Shown: positions 1 to 7,742 of the stretch, in pieces
Layout of the letters: the number at the start of each line of letters is the position of its first letter
How positions within the stretch are numbered: position 1 is the first letter of the stretch
Notes under the pieces: model-generated
The model's database searches: none
What the model was told of the DNA's origin: nothing
Seen by the model: only the letters and a program-made list of their open reading frames with translations
Translations under genes and position numbers: made by a program
Origin: Rhodanobacter sp. B05
Lineage (GTDB): Bacteria; Pseudomonadota; Gammaproteobacteria; Xanthomonadales; Rhodanobacteraceae
NCBI RefSeq assembly: GCF_002001085.1
Contig: NZ_MUNU01000017.1
Location: 372,001 to 436,000 of the forward strand
Length of the DNA stretch: 64,000 nt
Reading direction: 5' to 3'

Positions 1-909
1 CCGCTGCGCTACACGCTTGCCAACGGCCGCGGCGCGCGCCTGCATGAAAACACCGCCCTGCTCGGCGAACCCTGGCTGGTGGTGCTGGACCTGCGCCTGG
101 AGGACCGCGACAGCCTGGTGTTCGCGGCCGCACCGCTGGACCCGCGCACGCTCGAACGCGACTTCCCGGCGCAATTCACCCGCGAGCGCACGCTGCGCTG
201 GAACGACCAGCGCGGCGCCGCCGAAGCTTTCGACGAGGAGCGCTTCGGCGCCATTGTGCTAACCCGCCGCAGCGTGCCGGTGAAGGCGGAAGACGCGCTG
301 CCGGCCATGCTCGCCGCGATCCGCGCGCGCGGCCTCGGCGTGTTGCCGTGGAGCGACCACGCGCAGCGCCTGCGCACGCGCATGCAGGCCTTGCGCGCGT
401 GGATGCCCGAGCTTGAGCTGCCGGATTTGTCCGACACGTCGCTGCTGGTCACGCTCGATGCGTGGCTGGCGCCAACCCTGGACGGCAAGCATCGCCTCGA
501 TGCCTTGCGCGCAGAAGAGCTGTCGCAGGCACTGTCCGCGTTGTTCGACTACGACCAGCGCCAACTGCTCGACACGCAGGTGCCCGAACAACTTGTCGTA
601 CCAAGCGGCCAGTCGCGCCGGCTCGAATACGCCGGCGCCGAAGCTCCCGTGTTGGCGGTCAAGCTGCAGGAACTGTTCGGCCTGGCCGACACCCCCCGCG
701 TGGGTGGCGGCCGCATCCCCGTCACCCTGCACCTGCTGTCGCCCGCCGGCCGTCCAATCCAGGTCACCCAGGACCTGCGCGGCTTCTGGGAACGCACCTA
801 TCCCGAGGTGAAGAAGGAGCTGAAGGGCCGCTACCCGCGGCACCCGTGGCCCGACGATCCGTGGACGGCGACGCCGACGCATCGGGCGAAGCCGCGGGGG
901 CGGCATTGA
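1..909 (+). CDS. hrpB: ATP-dependent helicase HrpB, C-terminal part
   Basis: The reading frame is open from the first base and ends at 909, so the gene begins before the window; about 302 C-terminal residues are visible. It reads through a stretch with ANGRGARL and ends in KELKGRYPRHPWPDDPW, the characteristic tail of the DEAH-box RNA helicase HrpB (HrpB C-terminal domain). The helicase motor motifs lie outside the window. HrpB is a cytoplasmic DExH helicase of unclear physiological role. Identification rests on the tail motif and is secure for the family. Confidence 0.93.
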   Translation, partial: PLRYTLANGRGARLHENTALLGEPWLVVLDLRLEDRDSLVFAAAPLDPRTLERDFPAQFTRERTLRWNDQRGAAEAFDEERFGAIVLTRRSVPVKAEDALPAMLAAIRARGLGVLPWSDHAQRLRTRMQALRAWMPELELPDLSDTSLLVTLDAWLAPTLDGKHRLDALRAEELSQALSALFDYDQRQLLDTQVPEQLVVPSGQSRRLEYAGAEAPVLAVKLQELFGLADTPRVGGGRIPVTLHLLSPAGRPIQVTQDLRGFWERTYPEVKKELKGRYPRHPWPDDPWTATPTHRAKPRGRH

Positions 910-1120
910 GCTGCGTATGCGGCATGAGCGGTCAGGGCATGATTCAATGGCCCGGGTTTCCGGTTGCTGTTCAGATCGTCGGTAAATGTCGTACCCACAA
1001 TCGTGCGAGTCGTCCCGTGTCCTCTGACCCTTGTCCTGCTGAGCTTACGGTCTGGCCGCCTCATCGTCTGTCGGCAAGGGCCGGTCACGCGAGTCGGAAA
1101 GCGCACTCTGACCCTGAGGT

Positions 1121-1978
1121 TTGGTAGCCAGCACGACGGTGCTGTTCCCGCCGCCGACCCCCGCCAGCATCACCATACCCGCGACCAGCAGCGGCACGGT
1201 CGTGGTGAGCTGGGCGGCCAGCGCCACCGCGACCAGCTACACCTTGCAGCACGCGGATTACGGCGTCACCGGATGGAGCAACGTCTACAGCGGCAGTGCC
1301 ACCAGCTATACCCAGCACGAAACGGTCACGGGGGCCTGGATCTATCAAGTTCAGGCGTGCAACGCGAGCGGCTGCAGCGCGTTCCTGGTCAGCAGTGGCG
1401 GCACGCTGGTGACCATCCCGCCGGCCAGCACACCCAGTTTGAGCGTGCCGGCCAGCAACCACAGTGGCAGCTATGCCGTCAGTTGGGGCAGTGTCGGCGG
1501 AGCGACCAGCTATCCGCTGCAGGAGCAGGTGAACGGCGGCGGCTGGAGCACGATCCAGAGCAGCAGCGCCACCAGTCTGGCGATCGGCGGCAAGGGCAAC
1601 GGCAGTTATGGCTATCGCGTCCAGGCCTGCAACGTCGGCGGCTGTGGTCCGTGGAGTGCCACAGGCACGGTTGCTGTGACCCTGCCGCCCGCTCCACCGT
1701 CAACCGTCACCGCACCGTCCTATGTCCACGGCGTCACCTACTACGTGACCTGGTCGGCCAGCGCCGGCGCCACCTCGTACAACGTGCAGAAGACGAACTA
1801 CAGCCTCGGCACCACGACCATCGTCGCCACGACCTCGGCGACCAGCGCCACGATGCCGGGCCCGCGCTCCAGCGAGTCCCTGCTCTATGCGGTCCAGGCC
1901 TGCAGTGCCGCTGGCTGTTCAGCGTTCACGAACGCGGGGAACGGCACCCAGACCGATCCGCCCGGGCCGATCCAATGA
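1121..1978 (+). CDS. Fibronectin type III-like repeat protein, possibly truncated
   Basis: 285 residues made almost wholly of three FN3-like units of about 85-90 residues, each ending in a Y-x-V-Q-A-C-x-x-x-G-C-S type motif. No signal peptide is visible. The only start is a TTG that follows an in-frame TGA by one codon and lacks a convincing ribosome site, so the true N-terminus may be lost by frameshift or deletion. Its TGA overlaps an ATG of the downstream RHS frame. FN3 modules often occur with RHS/YD-repeat surface proteins, so this may be a remnant of, or accessory to, the RHS protein. Extracellular role is inferred only from domain type. Confidence 0.6.
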   Translation: MVASTTVLFPPPTPASITIPATSSGTVVVSWAASATATSYTLQHADYGVTGWSNVYSGSATSYTQHETVTGAWIYQVQACNASGCSAFLVSSGGTLVTIPPASTPSLSVPASNHSGSYAVSWGSVGGATSYPLQEQVNGGGWSTIQSSSATSLAIGGKGNGSYGYRVQACNVGGCGPWSATGTVAVTLPPAPPSTVTAPSYVHGVTYYVTWSASAGATSYNVQKTNYSLGTTTIVATTSATSATMPGPRSSESLLYAVQACSAAGCSAFTNAGNGTQTDPPGPIQ

Positions 1979-1989
1979 GGAGCATGGAC

Positions 1990-2484
1990 ATGGATATCCA
2001 GACAGGCTCAACGACGACGGGCAACGCGCTGAAGCGGCTGCTATGGCTGCTGGTCATGTTGGGCGGAGTTGCCCATGCCGGTACGGTGACCTATGTCTAC
2101 ACCGACCCGCAGGGCACGCCGCTGGCCGAGGCGGATGCCAGCGGCAACATCACGGCGACGTTCGACTATGCGCCGTACGGGAGTCAGGCGCTGGGGGCGC
2201 CGCCGAGCGGGCCGGGGTATACCGGGCATGTGAATGATCCGGAGACCGGGTTGGTGTACATGCAGGCGCGGTATTACGATCCGGCGGTGGGTCGGTTTTT
2301 GAGTGTGGATCCGGCGGGGATGGGACCAGGTAATGTGTTCAGCTTTAATCGTTATGATTATGTTAACAATAATCCGATAGTCAATGTTGATCCTGACGGT
2401 GGAACATGCAAGTCGACGGGTGTGGGGGGGCCTACACCTGCACAGTTGATGACAATGCTGGGAAATTCAGTCCTTAAGAATTAA
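1990..2484 (+). CDS. Short secreted RHS-repeat-associated core protein
   Basis: Start chosen at 1990 because AGGAG at 1978-1982 sits 7 nt before it; ATGs at 1975 and 1984 are in frame but badly spaced. Residues 1-30 form a signal peptide ending VAHA. The rest is the conserved RHS core: YTGHVNDPETGLVYMQARYY, then DPAVGRFLSVDPAG and NNPIVNVDPDGG. RHS proteins encapsulate and deliver C-terminal toxins. Here the frame ends about 25 residues after the core, just past a run of seven G at 2424-2430, and a toxin-like domain continues in another frame. It is far shorter than full RHS proteins (usually over 1000 residues), so it is a tip cassette or a decayed gene. Confidence 0.75.
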   Translation: MDIQTGSTTTGNALKRLLWLLVMLGGVAHAGTVTYVYTDPQGTPLAEADASGNITATFDYAPYGSQALGAPPSGPGYTGHVNDPETGLVYMQARYYDPAVGRFLSVDPAGMGPGNVFSFNRYDYVNNNPIVNVDPDGGTCKSTGVGGPTPAQLMTMLGNSVLKN

Positions 2485-2489
2485 GGGCT

Positions 2490-2957
2490 GTGAACAAAGC
2501 TTACACTGCCGCTGTAAATAGGTTGGTGGCTCATTCCGGAAGAACCGTGACTGTCTCAGTAGATGGAAAAAAATTTGAGGCTAACGCAGGTAAAGTTGCC
2601 AACGCGTTGATCGGGGCAAAGATATTGACTAGCAACGCGAATGGGCCTGCTGACGCAAAAGGAACCGAAGATAGCCGCGCCAGTACTTATGGAGGTGGCT
2701 TCGATTCGCGCAATGGAGTCCTGGATTATCAACCACAGACGACGATCTATCGAAATGCGATCGAATATGATAGAGCTAGAAAGAGCTTAAGCATCTCTGC
2801 TGATTTGTCTCGTACATTTATACATGAGGGCATTCATATGCTGCCTGATGAAACTGTTCTATACAATCTGTATTACAATCATCCGGCTAAGTATATGCAT
2901 GATCACCAGCATTCATTTAATAACGCGTCTTCCCAACTCTTTGATGACCACAAATGA
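2490..2957 (+). CDS. Putative HExxH metallopeptidase toxin domain detached from RHS core
   Basis: 155 residues from a GTG start with no good ribosome site. Residues 112-116 read HEGIH, a zinc-metallopeptidase HExxH motif, followed by further histidines (HDHQH, 137-141) that could supply a third ligand. There are no cysteines. The DNA is clearly AT-richer than its surroundings from about 2330 on. Reading the same frame upstream gives a plausible linker joining the RHS core, interrupted by TAA at 2475 and by the G-run frameshift, so this looks like the C-terminal toxin of the RHS protein, now separate. The next ORF overlaps it by 4 nt. No family name is recognised; peptidase activity is inference from the motif. 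Confidence 0.6.
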   Translation: MNKAYTAAVNRLVAHSGRTVTVSVDGKKFEANAGKVANALIGAKILTSNANGPADAKGTEDSRASTYGGGFDSRNGVLDYQPQTTIYRNAIEYDRARKSLSISADLSRTFIHEGIHMLPDETVLYNLYYNHPAKYMHDHQHSFNNASSQLFDDHK

Positions 2958-3466
2958 CGAATTTCGCTAAGCATGCAGTACCAGTTGTAATTTTGCTAAT
3001 TTTATCATCGACATCTGTTGTGAATGCCGGTAGTCGAAGTCGAGGCTATGTTTATGACGGCGCAGGTGTGGGCGATTCTAGGGCAATTGTCATCAACGTG
3101 GCGACGAAATTTGTTAGCGTCCAAAGCAAATCGCGTGCGAATCTCGATGATACGTCGTCCGAGGTCGCTGGAGAATTTAGGGATTGCGGAAATAGAGATT
3201 ATTATTGCATGACAGGTCCTTTGAATGTAGCGATACCAAAGACAAACGTTGGTAGCAAATGGGCGTTTGCTGGCATATTTTGCAAATCGAACTTGGGACG
3301 CCATGGTGATGTTTACCAGATAACGTGTATTTCAAGAACGCAGAGGATAAAGACTATTTTGGTATATTCAGATTTGCACGGAATCTTGTCATTCAAAAAC
3401 ACGCCGATTGGCGGGTCCGCGCTGTTCAAACTACGGGGCGATCGTGGGCTATTTCGGCGTTTCTGA
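2954..3466 (+). CDS. Candidate periplasmic immunity protein
   Basis: 170 residues starting at an ATGA overlap with the preceding toxin-like ORF, which implies translational coupling. Residues 1-25 are a typical signal peptide ending VVNA; the mature part contains four cysteines (in DCGNRDYYC, FCKS and TCIS contexts) compatible with periplasmic disulfides. It shares the low GC of the toxin-like ORF, suggesting they travelled together. No known family is recognised. Its place directly after a polymorphic-toxin tip is where immunity genes normally sit, so an immunity role in the periplasm is inferred, not shown. Confidence 0.55.
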   Translation: MTNFAKHAVPVVILLILSSTSVVNAGSRSRGYVYDGAGVGDSRAIVINVATKFVSVQSKSRANLDDTSSEVAGEFRDCGNRDYYCMTGPLNVAIPKTNVGSKWAFAGIFCKSNLGRHGDVYQITCISRTQRIKTILVYSDLHGILSFKNTPIGGSALFKLRGDRGLFRRF

Positions 3467-3499
3467 GGATTCCCAGGCAAATTGAGGGCCGCCGCAAAT

Positions 3500-4334
3500 G
3501 GGACGGAGGCAATTAAGATGTGCCATCAGTCGTGCGGTGGTTGTGATGGCGGCGAGATAGGTCGTCCTCGCGGCCTTACGGCAACCGGGCGACCCAGGGC
3601 CTTCTCAACCATGGTCTGGAACTTGGTATCGCCAAGAGCGCGCTCCTGCTGAAGGTGGGCGCGGATTCGCTGGGGGTCGTCGTCGCTGACACCATCATGC
3701 AACCACGTACGGTAGGCTGCTGCGCGCACGACGGCATCGTGGTCAAGTTCCAGATAGATGGAGTGGGGCGTCACAAGCCGATCTTTCAACAGCCCCAAGT
3801 TGGCGTGAACACTGGACCAGCGGTGCTGTTCCGGACGTTCTGCCATCGCAGCCCTGACCGGGTTGAGCTCGATGTAGCGATAGACGGTCATCACATAGCG
3901 TTCGGTGTCGACCAGACAGGACTTGAATCGCCCTTGCCAGAGCGTGCCGCTCCGACCGTGACGTCGATTGAAGGCCTGCACGTAGCATTGTCCGGTGTTG
4001 CGCATGGCTTGGGACAGGGCGTCCGGTTGTGTCGAGGTCAGAAGCAAATGAATGTGGTTGCCCATGAACACATACGCATGGATTGCGATGTCATGCGCGT
4101 CTGCGGCATCGCAGAGCAGGTCGTAGTAGTGTCGGCGGTCGACATCGTCAACGAAGTTGGCGCATCGATTCACCCCGCGTTGGATGACATGGAGCGGGGT
4201 GCCTGGTAGTTCGAGGCGGGAGCGACGCGGCATGTCTCCATAGTGGCGCGCATCGATTGACGATCCAGTAAGGGGAGGAAGAAGTACTGGTAGGCGGGTC
4301 GCGATGCGTTGCGTGGCTTAATTGCCTCCGTCCC
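3500..4334. mobile_element. RAYT unit with 18-nt inverted ends
   Basis: GGGACGGAGGCAATTAAG at 3500-3517 is repeated exactly in reverse complement at 4317-4334, enclosing the transposase at 3526-4233 with 8 nt on its 3' side and about 83 nt on its 5' side. The arrangement defines a compact unit of about 835 bp. Y1/RAYT genes are usually flanked by REP palindromes rather than classical terminal repeats, so these arms may be its cognate REP-like sites. The element lies just downstream of the toxin/immunity-like pair. Confidence 0.7.
3526..4233 (-). CDS. REP-associated tyrosine transposase (RAYT, Y1 family)
   Basis: 235 residues. The HUH motif is visible as GNHIHLL (H60, H62) and the likely nucleophile is Y84 in the GQCYVQAFNRRHGRSGTLWQ region, followed by GRFKS; this is the standard layout of IS200/IS605-related RAYTs, single-stranded DNA endonucleases that process REP palindromes. 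Length is normal for the family and no key residue is missing. It lies between perfect 18-nt inverted repeats. The GTAGGAG-type REPs elsewhere in the window are not adjacent, so which palindrome it acts on is unknown. Confidence 0.92.
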   Translation of the reverse strand: MPRRSRLELPGTPLHVIQRGVNRCANFVDDVDRRHYYDLLCDAADAHDIAIHAYVFMGNHIHLLLTSTQPDALSQAMRNTGQCYVQAFNRRHGRSGTLWQGRFKSCLVDTERYVMTVYRYIELNPVRAAMAERPEQHRWSSVHANLGLLKDRLVTPHSIYLELDHDAVVRAAAYRTWLHDGVSDDDPQRIRAHLQQERALGDTKFQTMVEKALGRPVAVRPRGRPISPPSQPPHD

Positions 4335-4439
4335 CTTAGGGTTCCCTGGTGTGCGCTGCCACCGTCCGCATGAAGTGGCCGGCGATGGCTCACCCGGTCG
4401 CGGCCCGGTGTGGCGTGTTGACTGCAACTACCGTGTCCT

Positions 4440-4877
4440 TCAACGACAGACCAGCACCGGCACATCGGCCAGCAGCAGTGTCTTCTGCGTCACGCTGCCC
4501 AGCAACAGCTTCTCGATGCCGCGCCGGCCATGCGTCGCCATCACGATCGCGTCGCAGTGGTACTTCGAGACAGCGGCGGCAATCGCGCATTCGGGGCGAC
4601 TGTCGATCTCGTGACTCCCCACGCAGGCAACCCCGGCGGCCTCTGCGCGCCGCCGCACTTCGGCCAGAACGCGTTCGGCGCTGGCCACCGCGCGCTCGAT
4701 GTACATCGTCTCGTTGGCCTGGGCGACCGCCGCGAAATACGTCACCGCCGGAAATGGTGGCAACACGTGCAGCGCATGGACGCGGGCGCCCAGTGCGGCG
4801 GCCAGCGCGATGCCGAGGTCGACCGCGCGCTGCGATCGCTCGGACCCGTCGACGGGCAGCAGGATGTGCTTGAACAT
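4440..4877 (-). CDS. Universal stress protein, UspA family
   Basis: 145 residues beginning MFKHILLPVDGSE with the nucleotide-binding stretch near the end (ATHGRRGIEKLLLGSVTQ, then VPVLVCR). This is the ATP-binding type of UspA fold. It is the last gene of a three-gene unit SDR, usp (4938-5375), usp, with 60 nt to the previous one. Two close paralogues of identical length lie at 4938-5375 and 14034-14471. The SDR promoter carries a perfect FNR-type box, so expression under oxygen limitation or nitrosative conditions is inferred. Cytoplasmic; the specific function of each paralogue is unknown. Confidence 0.92.
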   Translation of the reverse strand: MFKHILLPVDGSERSQRAVDLGIALAAALGARVHALHVLPPFPAVTYFAAVAQANETMYIERAVASAERVLAEVRRRAEAAGVACVGSHEIDSRPECAIAAAVSKYHCDAIVMATHGRRGIEKLLLGSVTQKTLLLADVPVLVCR

Positions 4878-4937
4878 GAGTGTCTCCTGAGATTACGTCG
4901 CGACGTTCGAACGCCGCGGATGCCGGCGGACGCCGGC

Positions 4938-5375
4938 TCAACGGCAGACCAGCACGGGGATCTCGCTTTCCAGCAGCACCTTGTGCACCTCGCTGCCCAG
5001 CAGCAGCCGGGTGAAGCCACGCCAGCCGTGCGTTGCCATCACCACCAGATCGCAATGCTGCTCGCGAGCCGCGGTGATGATGGCTTCGTGCGGCTGGTCA
5101 TCGAGCACGTAGCTGCTGGCGCACTCGATGCCGGCCTCGGCAGCCATGCGCTGTACTTCGGCGAGGTACTGGCCGGCGCGCACGGTGGCGTCCCGGGCAT
5201 AGGTGATCTCGGTGGCCGCCAGCATCTCGGCCATGTAGGCAATGGTGTGATACGGCGCAATCACATGCAGGGCGTACACCCGCGCGCCGCTGGTCCCGGC
5301 CAACTCGATGCCGAGCTTTGCCGCGCGCAGCGACAGGTCGGAGCCGTCAGTAGACAGAAGGATGTGCTTGAACAT
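4938..5375 (-). CDS. Universal stress protein, UspA family
   Basis: 145 residues beginning MFKHILLSTDGSD and ending VPVLVCR after ATHGWRGFTRLLLGSE, the G-x2-G-x9-G-S nucleotide-binding signature of UspA proteins. It starts 27 nt after the SDR stop and so is probably co-transcribed with it. It is a paralogue of the genes at 4440-4877 and 14034-14471. In Pseudomonas, Usp proteins next to denitrification genes are controlled by Anr and support anaerobic survival; the same role is inferred here from location and the upstream FNR-type box. Confidence 0.92.
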   Translation of the reverse strand: MFKHILLSTDGSDLSLRAAKLGIELAGTSGARVYALHVIAPYHTIAYMAEMLAATEITYARDATVRAGQYLAEVQRMAAEAGIECASSYVLDDQPHEAIITAAREQHCDLVVMATHGWRGFTRLLLGSEVHKVLLESEIPVLVCR

Positions 5376-5402
5376 GGCTGGTTTCCCGACAGGGATGAAT
5401 AC

Positions 5403-6164
5403 TCAGCGACAGGTGTAGCCGCCATCGATGACCAGCTCGCTGCCGGTCATGAACTTTGACTCGTCCGAGGCGAGGTAGACCACGCCCCAGGCGATGTCGT
5501 CCGGTTCGCCTATGTGGCCGAGCGGATGCAGCGCGCCGACTTCGCGTCGATGCTGCTGCACGTCGCCGCCCATCGTGGCGAGGTGCTGTTCCACCAGCGG
5601 CGTCCAGATGAAGCCGGGGTGGATCGAGTTGACCCGGATGCGGTCGGCCGCATAGATCAGCGCATCGGTCTTGCTCATCAGTCGCACCGCGCCCTTGGAC
5701 GCATGGTAGGGCGGCAGATCCGGCGCGCCGACCAGGCCGTAGATCGACGACAGGTTGATGATGCTGCCAGCGCCGGCCGCGCGCAGCGGCGCGATCGCAT
5801 GCTTGGTGCAGAAGAACACGCCCTTCACGTTGACCGCCTGCACCCGGTCCCACTCGGCTTCGGTGAGCTCGTGCGTGGGCTTGTTCGCCCCGGCGATGCC
5901 GGCGTTGTTGACCAGGATGTCCAGCCGTCCAAACGCTGCCACCGTGCCCGTGATCGCCGCTGCCACTTCGGCCTCCGCCGACACGTCGGCGTGGAAGTAG
6001 CGGGCGTTGTCGCCAAGCTGCGCGGCCAGCTTCCGGCCGATGTCGTCGTGCAGGTCGACGATGGCCACCTGCGCGCCGGACTCGATCATGCGCACGACGC
6101 AGGCGGCGCCGATGCCCACCGCGCCGCCGGTCACCAGTGCCACCTTGCCACTCAGCCTGCCCAT
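5403..6164 (-). CDS. Short-chain dehydrogenase/reductase (SDR), glucose-dehydrogenase-like
   Basis: 253 residues; start at 6164 is set by GGGAG about 9 nt upstream. Classical SDR: cofactor motif TGGAVGIG (12-19), NNAG (86-89), serine near 140, and catalytic YHASK (Y153, K157). Asp at 37 after the second strand suggests NAD preference. Substrate cannot be read from sequence. It leads an operon with two UspA genes, and a perfect palindrome TTGACCGGGGTCAA lies 56 nt before the start codon, placing it under an FNR/DNR-type regulator divergently from nnrS. Confidence 0.88.
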   Translation of the reverse strand: MGRLSGKVALVTGGAVGIGAACVVRMIESGAQVAIVDLHDDIGRKLAAQLGDNARYFHADVSAEAEVAAAITGTVAAFGRLDILVNNAGIAGANKPTHELTEAEWDRVQAVNVKGVFFCTKHAIAPLRAAGAGSIINLSSIYGLVGAPDLPPYHASKGAVRLMSKTDALIYAADRIRVNSIHPGFIWTPLVEQHLATMGGDVQQHRREVGALHPLGHIGEPDDIAWGVVYLASDESKFMTGSELVIDGGYTCR

Positions 6165-6219
6165 GGTCGTGTCTCCCGTGCGGATGGGTGCAGCGTGCGC
6201 GACGCGTCGCGGATCGGTG

Positions 6220-6233
6220 TTGACCGGGGTCAA
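6220..6233 (-). promoter_or_regulatory. FNR/DNR-type box for SDR-usp-usp operon
   Basis: TTGACCGGGGTCAA has both half-sites of the CRP/FNR-family consensus TTGAY-N4-RTCAA and is a perfect inverted repeat at the half-sites. It is 56 nt from the SDR start codon. It could also influence divergent nnrS, but that gene has its own weaker box at 6286. Confidence 0.85.
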
Positions 6234-6285
6234 TTGAACGCCACGTTGCGTCGGCGAGCAGCACCGTTCTGCGCTGCCGCGGCAA

Positions 6286-6299
6286 CTGATGCATGTCAT
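6286..6299 (+). promoter_or_regulatory. FNR/DNR-type box for nnrS
   Basis: CTGATGCATGTCAT matches TTGAY-N4-RTCAA at the inner TGAT and GTCA. It lies 60 nt before the nnrS start, the same distance as at other genes of this locus, which supports it despite imperfect outer bases. Confidence 0.65.
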
Positions 6300-6359
6300 G
6301 GCCGCCACCCCGTCAATCTGCCAACATGACGAATCGTTCTCATTCGAGTTGCACTCGCC

Positions 6360-7610
6360 ATGCCCGCGCCGCAATCCGACATCGATATGCCATCGCCCCT
6401 CGCGGATATTCCCCGCCTGCTCGCCTCCGCCCCGCACCGACCGCTGTTCCTGGCCGGGACCATCGCGGTGCTGCTCAGCATGACGTGGTGGGCGGTGGAA
6501 CTGACCTGGATGCGCTTTGGGCTGGCCGGCTGGCCGCAGCCGACGATTCCGCCGGGCTGGGCGCACGCGATGCTGATCCAGTACGGCCTGTTTCCGTTGT
6601 TCATGTTCGGCTTCCTGATGACCACGTTTCCGCGCTGGCTGGGGCGCCCGGACCTGCCACGCACGCGATTCCTGCCGGTGGCCGGCTGCATTTTCGGGGG
6701 GTATGTGCTGGCGAATGTCGGGCTGCTCGACCTGGCGTGGTTGCTGAAGCTGGGCATCGCGCTGATGCTGGTCGGTTACCTGGTGGGCGTGTGGACGCTG
6801 GGTGGGGTGTTGCGTGCCTCAGTGGCCGAGCGCAAGGGCCATGCGCGTTCCTGCCTGGCGGCGTTGTGCCTGGGCACGTTGGGGCTGGCGATCTTCCTGG
6901 CGTATCTGTTCGGTGCGCCGGCGGACTGTGCGCTGCTGGCGATCCACATCGGCACGTTCGGGTTGCTGTTGCCGATCTACTTCTCGGTGATGCACCGCAT
7001 GCTGCCGTTCTTCACCGGCAACATGGTGAAGGGCTATGCGGTGATCCGGCCGGACTGGAGCATGCCGGTGGTGTGGGTGCTGTTGCTGGCGCACCTGCTG
7101 CTGACCTGGCGCGGGATGCTCGGCTGGTTGTACCTGGTCGATGTGCCGCTGGCGCTGGTGTTTGCGTGGCATGCGTTGAGTTGGCGGCCGTGGCAGGCGA
7201 TGCATCCGGGCCTGCTGGTGGTGCTGCACCTCGCGTTTGCCTGGCTGCCGGTGGCGTTCGTCCTGTTCGCGATCCAGGACGTGGTGTACGCCAGCAGCGG
7301 GCATCTGGTGCTGGGCCGCGCGCCGCTGCACGCGCTGGGCATCGGCTTCTTCGGCTCGATGCTGGTGGCGATGGTGACGCGGGTGACCCAGGGTCACTCG
7401 GGCCGGCCGCTGCAGATGGGCAAGGTGGCGTGGCTGTGTTTTGCGCTGCTGCAGGTGGTGGCGCTGCTGCGCATCCGCGCCGAGTTCGGTGGCGATGTCT
7501 ATCTGTGGCTGGTGATCGCGGCCTATGGCTGGCTGCTGGCATTCCTGCCGTGGGTACTGCGTTCGGCGTGGATCTACCTGACCCCGCGCGCCGACGGCAA
7601 GCCCGGCTGA
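6360..7610 (+). CDS. nnrS: NnrS family haem-copper membrane protein
   Basis: 416 residues, about a dozen hydrophobic segments. NnrS is a polytopic haem- and copper-containing membrane protein that protects cells against nitric oxide stress, typically encoded beside denitrification genes. Family landmarks visible include the N-terminal HRPLFLAG, then MFGFLMTTFPRW, the HIGTFGLLLPIYFSVMHRM stretch, MLPFF, and late HALGIGFFGSMLVAMVTRVT with conserved membrane histidines. An FNR-type box at 6286-6299 precedes it, and nirK follows 132 nt downstream with its own box. Confidence 0.93.
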   Translation: MPAPQSDIDMPSPLADIPRLLASAPHRPLFLAGTIAVLLSMTWWAVELTWMRFGLAGWPQPTIPPGWAHAMLIQYGLFPLFMFGFLMTTFPRWLGRPDLPRTRFLPVAGCIFGGYVLANVGLLDLAWLLKLGIALMLVGYLVGVWTLGGVLRASVAERKGHARSCLAALCLGTLGLAIFLAYLFGAPADCALLAIHIGTFGLLLPIYFSVMHRMLPFFTGNMVKGYAVIRPDWSMPVVWVLLLAHLLLTWRGMLGWLYLVDVPLALVFAWHALSWRPWQAMHPGLLVVLHLAFAWLPVAFVLFAIQDVVYASSGHLVLGRAPLHALGIGFFGSMLVAMVTRVTQGHSGRPLQMGKVAWLCFALLQVVALLRIRAEFGGDVYLWLVIAAYGWLLAFLPWVLRSAWIYLTPRADGKPG

Positions 7611-7669
7611 TACGCCGCGGCGCAAAACATGCGGCACGCTGACGCAGTGCGCGGTTATCGCGGCATGGC

Positions 7670-7683
7670 TTGACGCGGATCAA
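7670..7683 (+). promoter_or_regulatory. FNR/DNR-type box for nirK
   Basis: TTGACGCGGATCAA is an exact match to TTGAY-N4-RTCAA, 59 nt before the nirK start codon. If centred at -41.5, transcription would begin near 7718. Confidence 0.88.
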
Positions 7684-7742
7684 GAAGGGGTTGCCTCCAG
7701 CGGTCATCCTGCCTCCAGGAACCCCCCCACCTGGAGCCGCTC

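Noticed and set aside
964..1989. Long N-terminal extension of the RHS ORF
   Set aside because: That frame overlaps the FN3 gene and translates to Arg/Gln/His-rich sequence; only the part from 1990 has a signal peptide and ribosome site.
2424..2475. Programmed -1 ribosomal frameshift at the G7 run joining RHS core to the toxin
   Set aside because: The shifted frame meets TAA at 2475 before reaching the toxin ORF, so slippage alone cannot make a fusion. Two separate lesions fit better with decay or separation.
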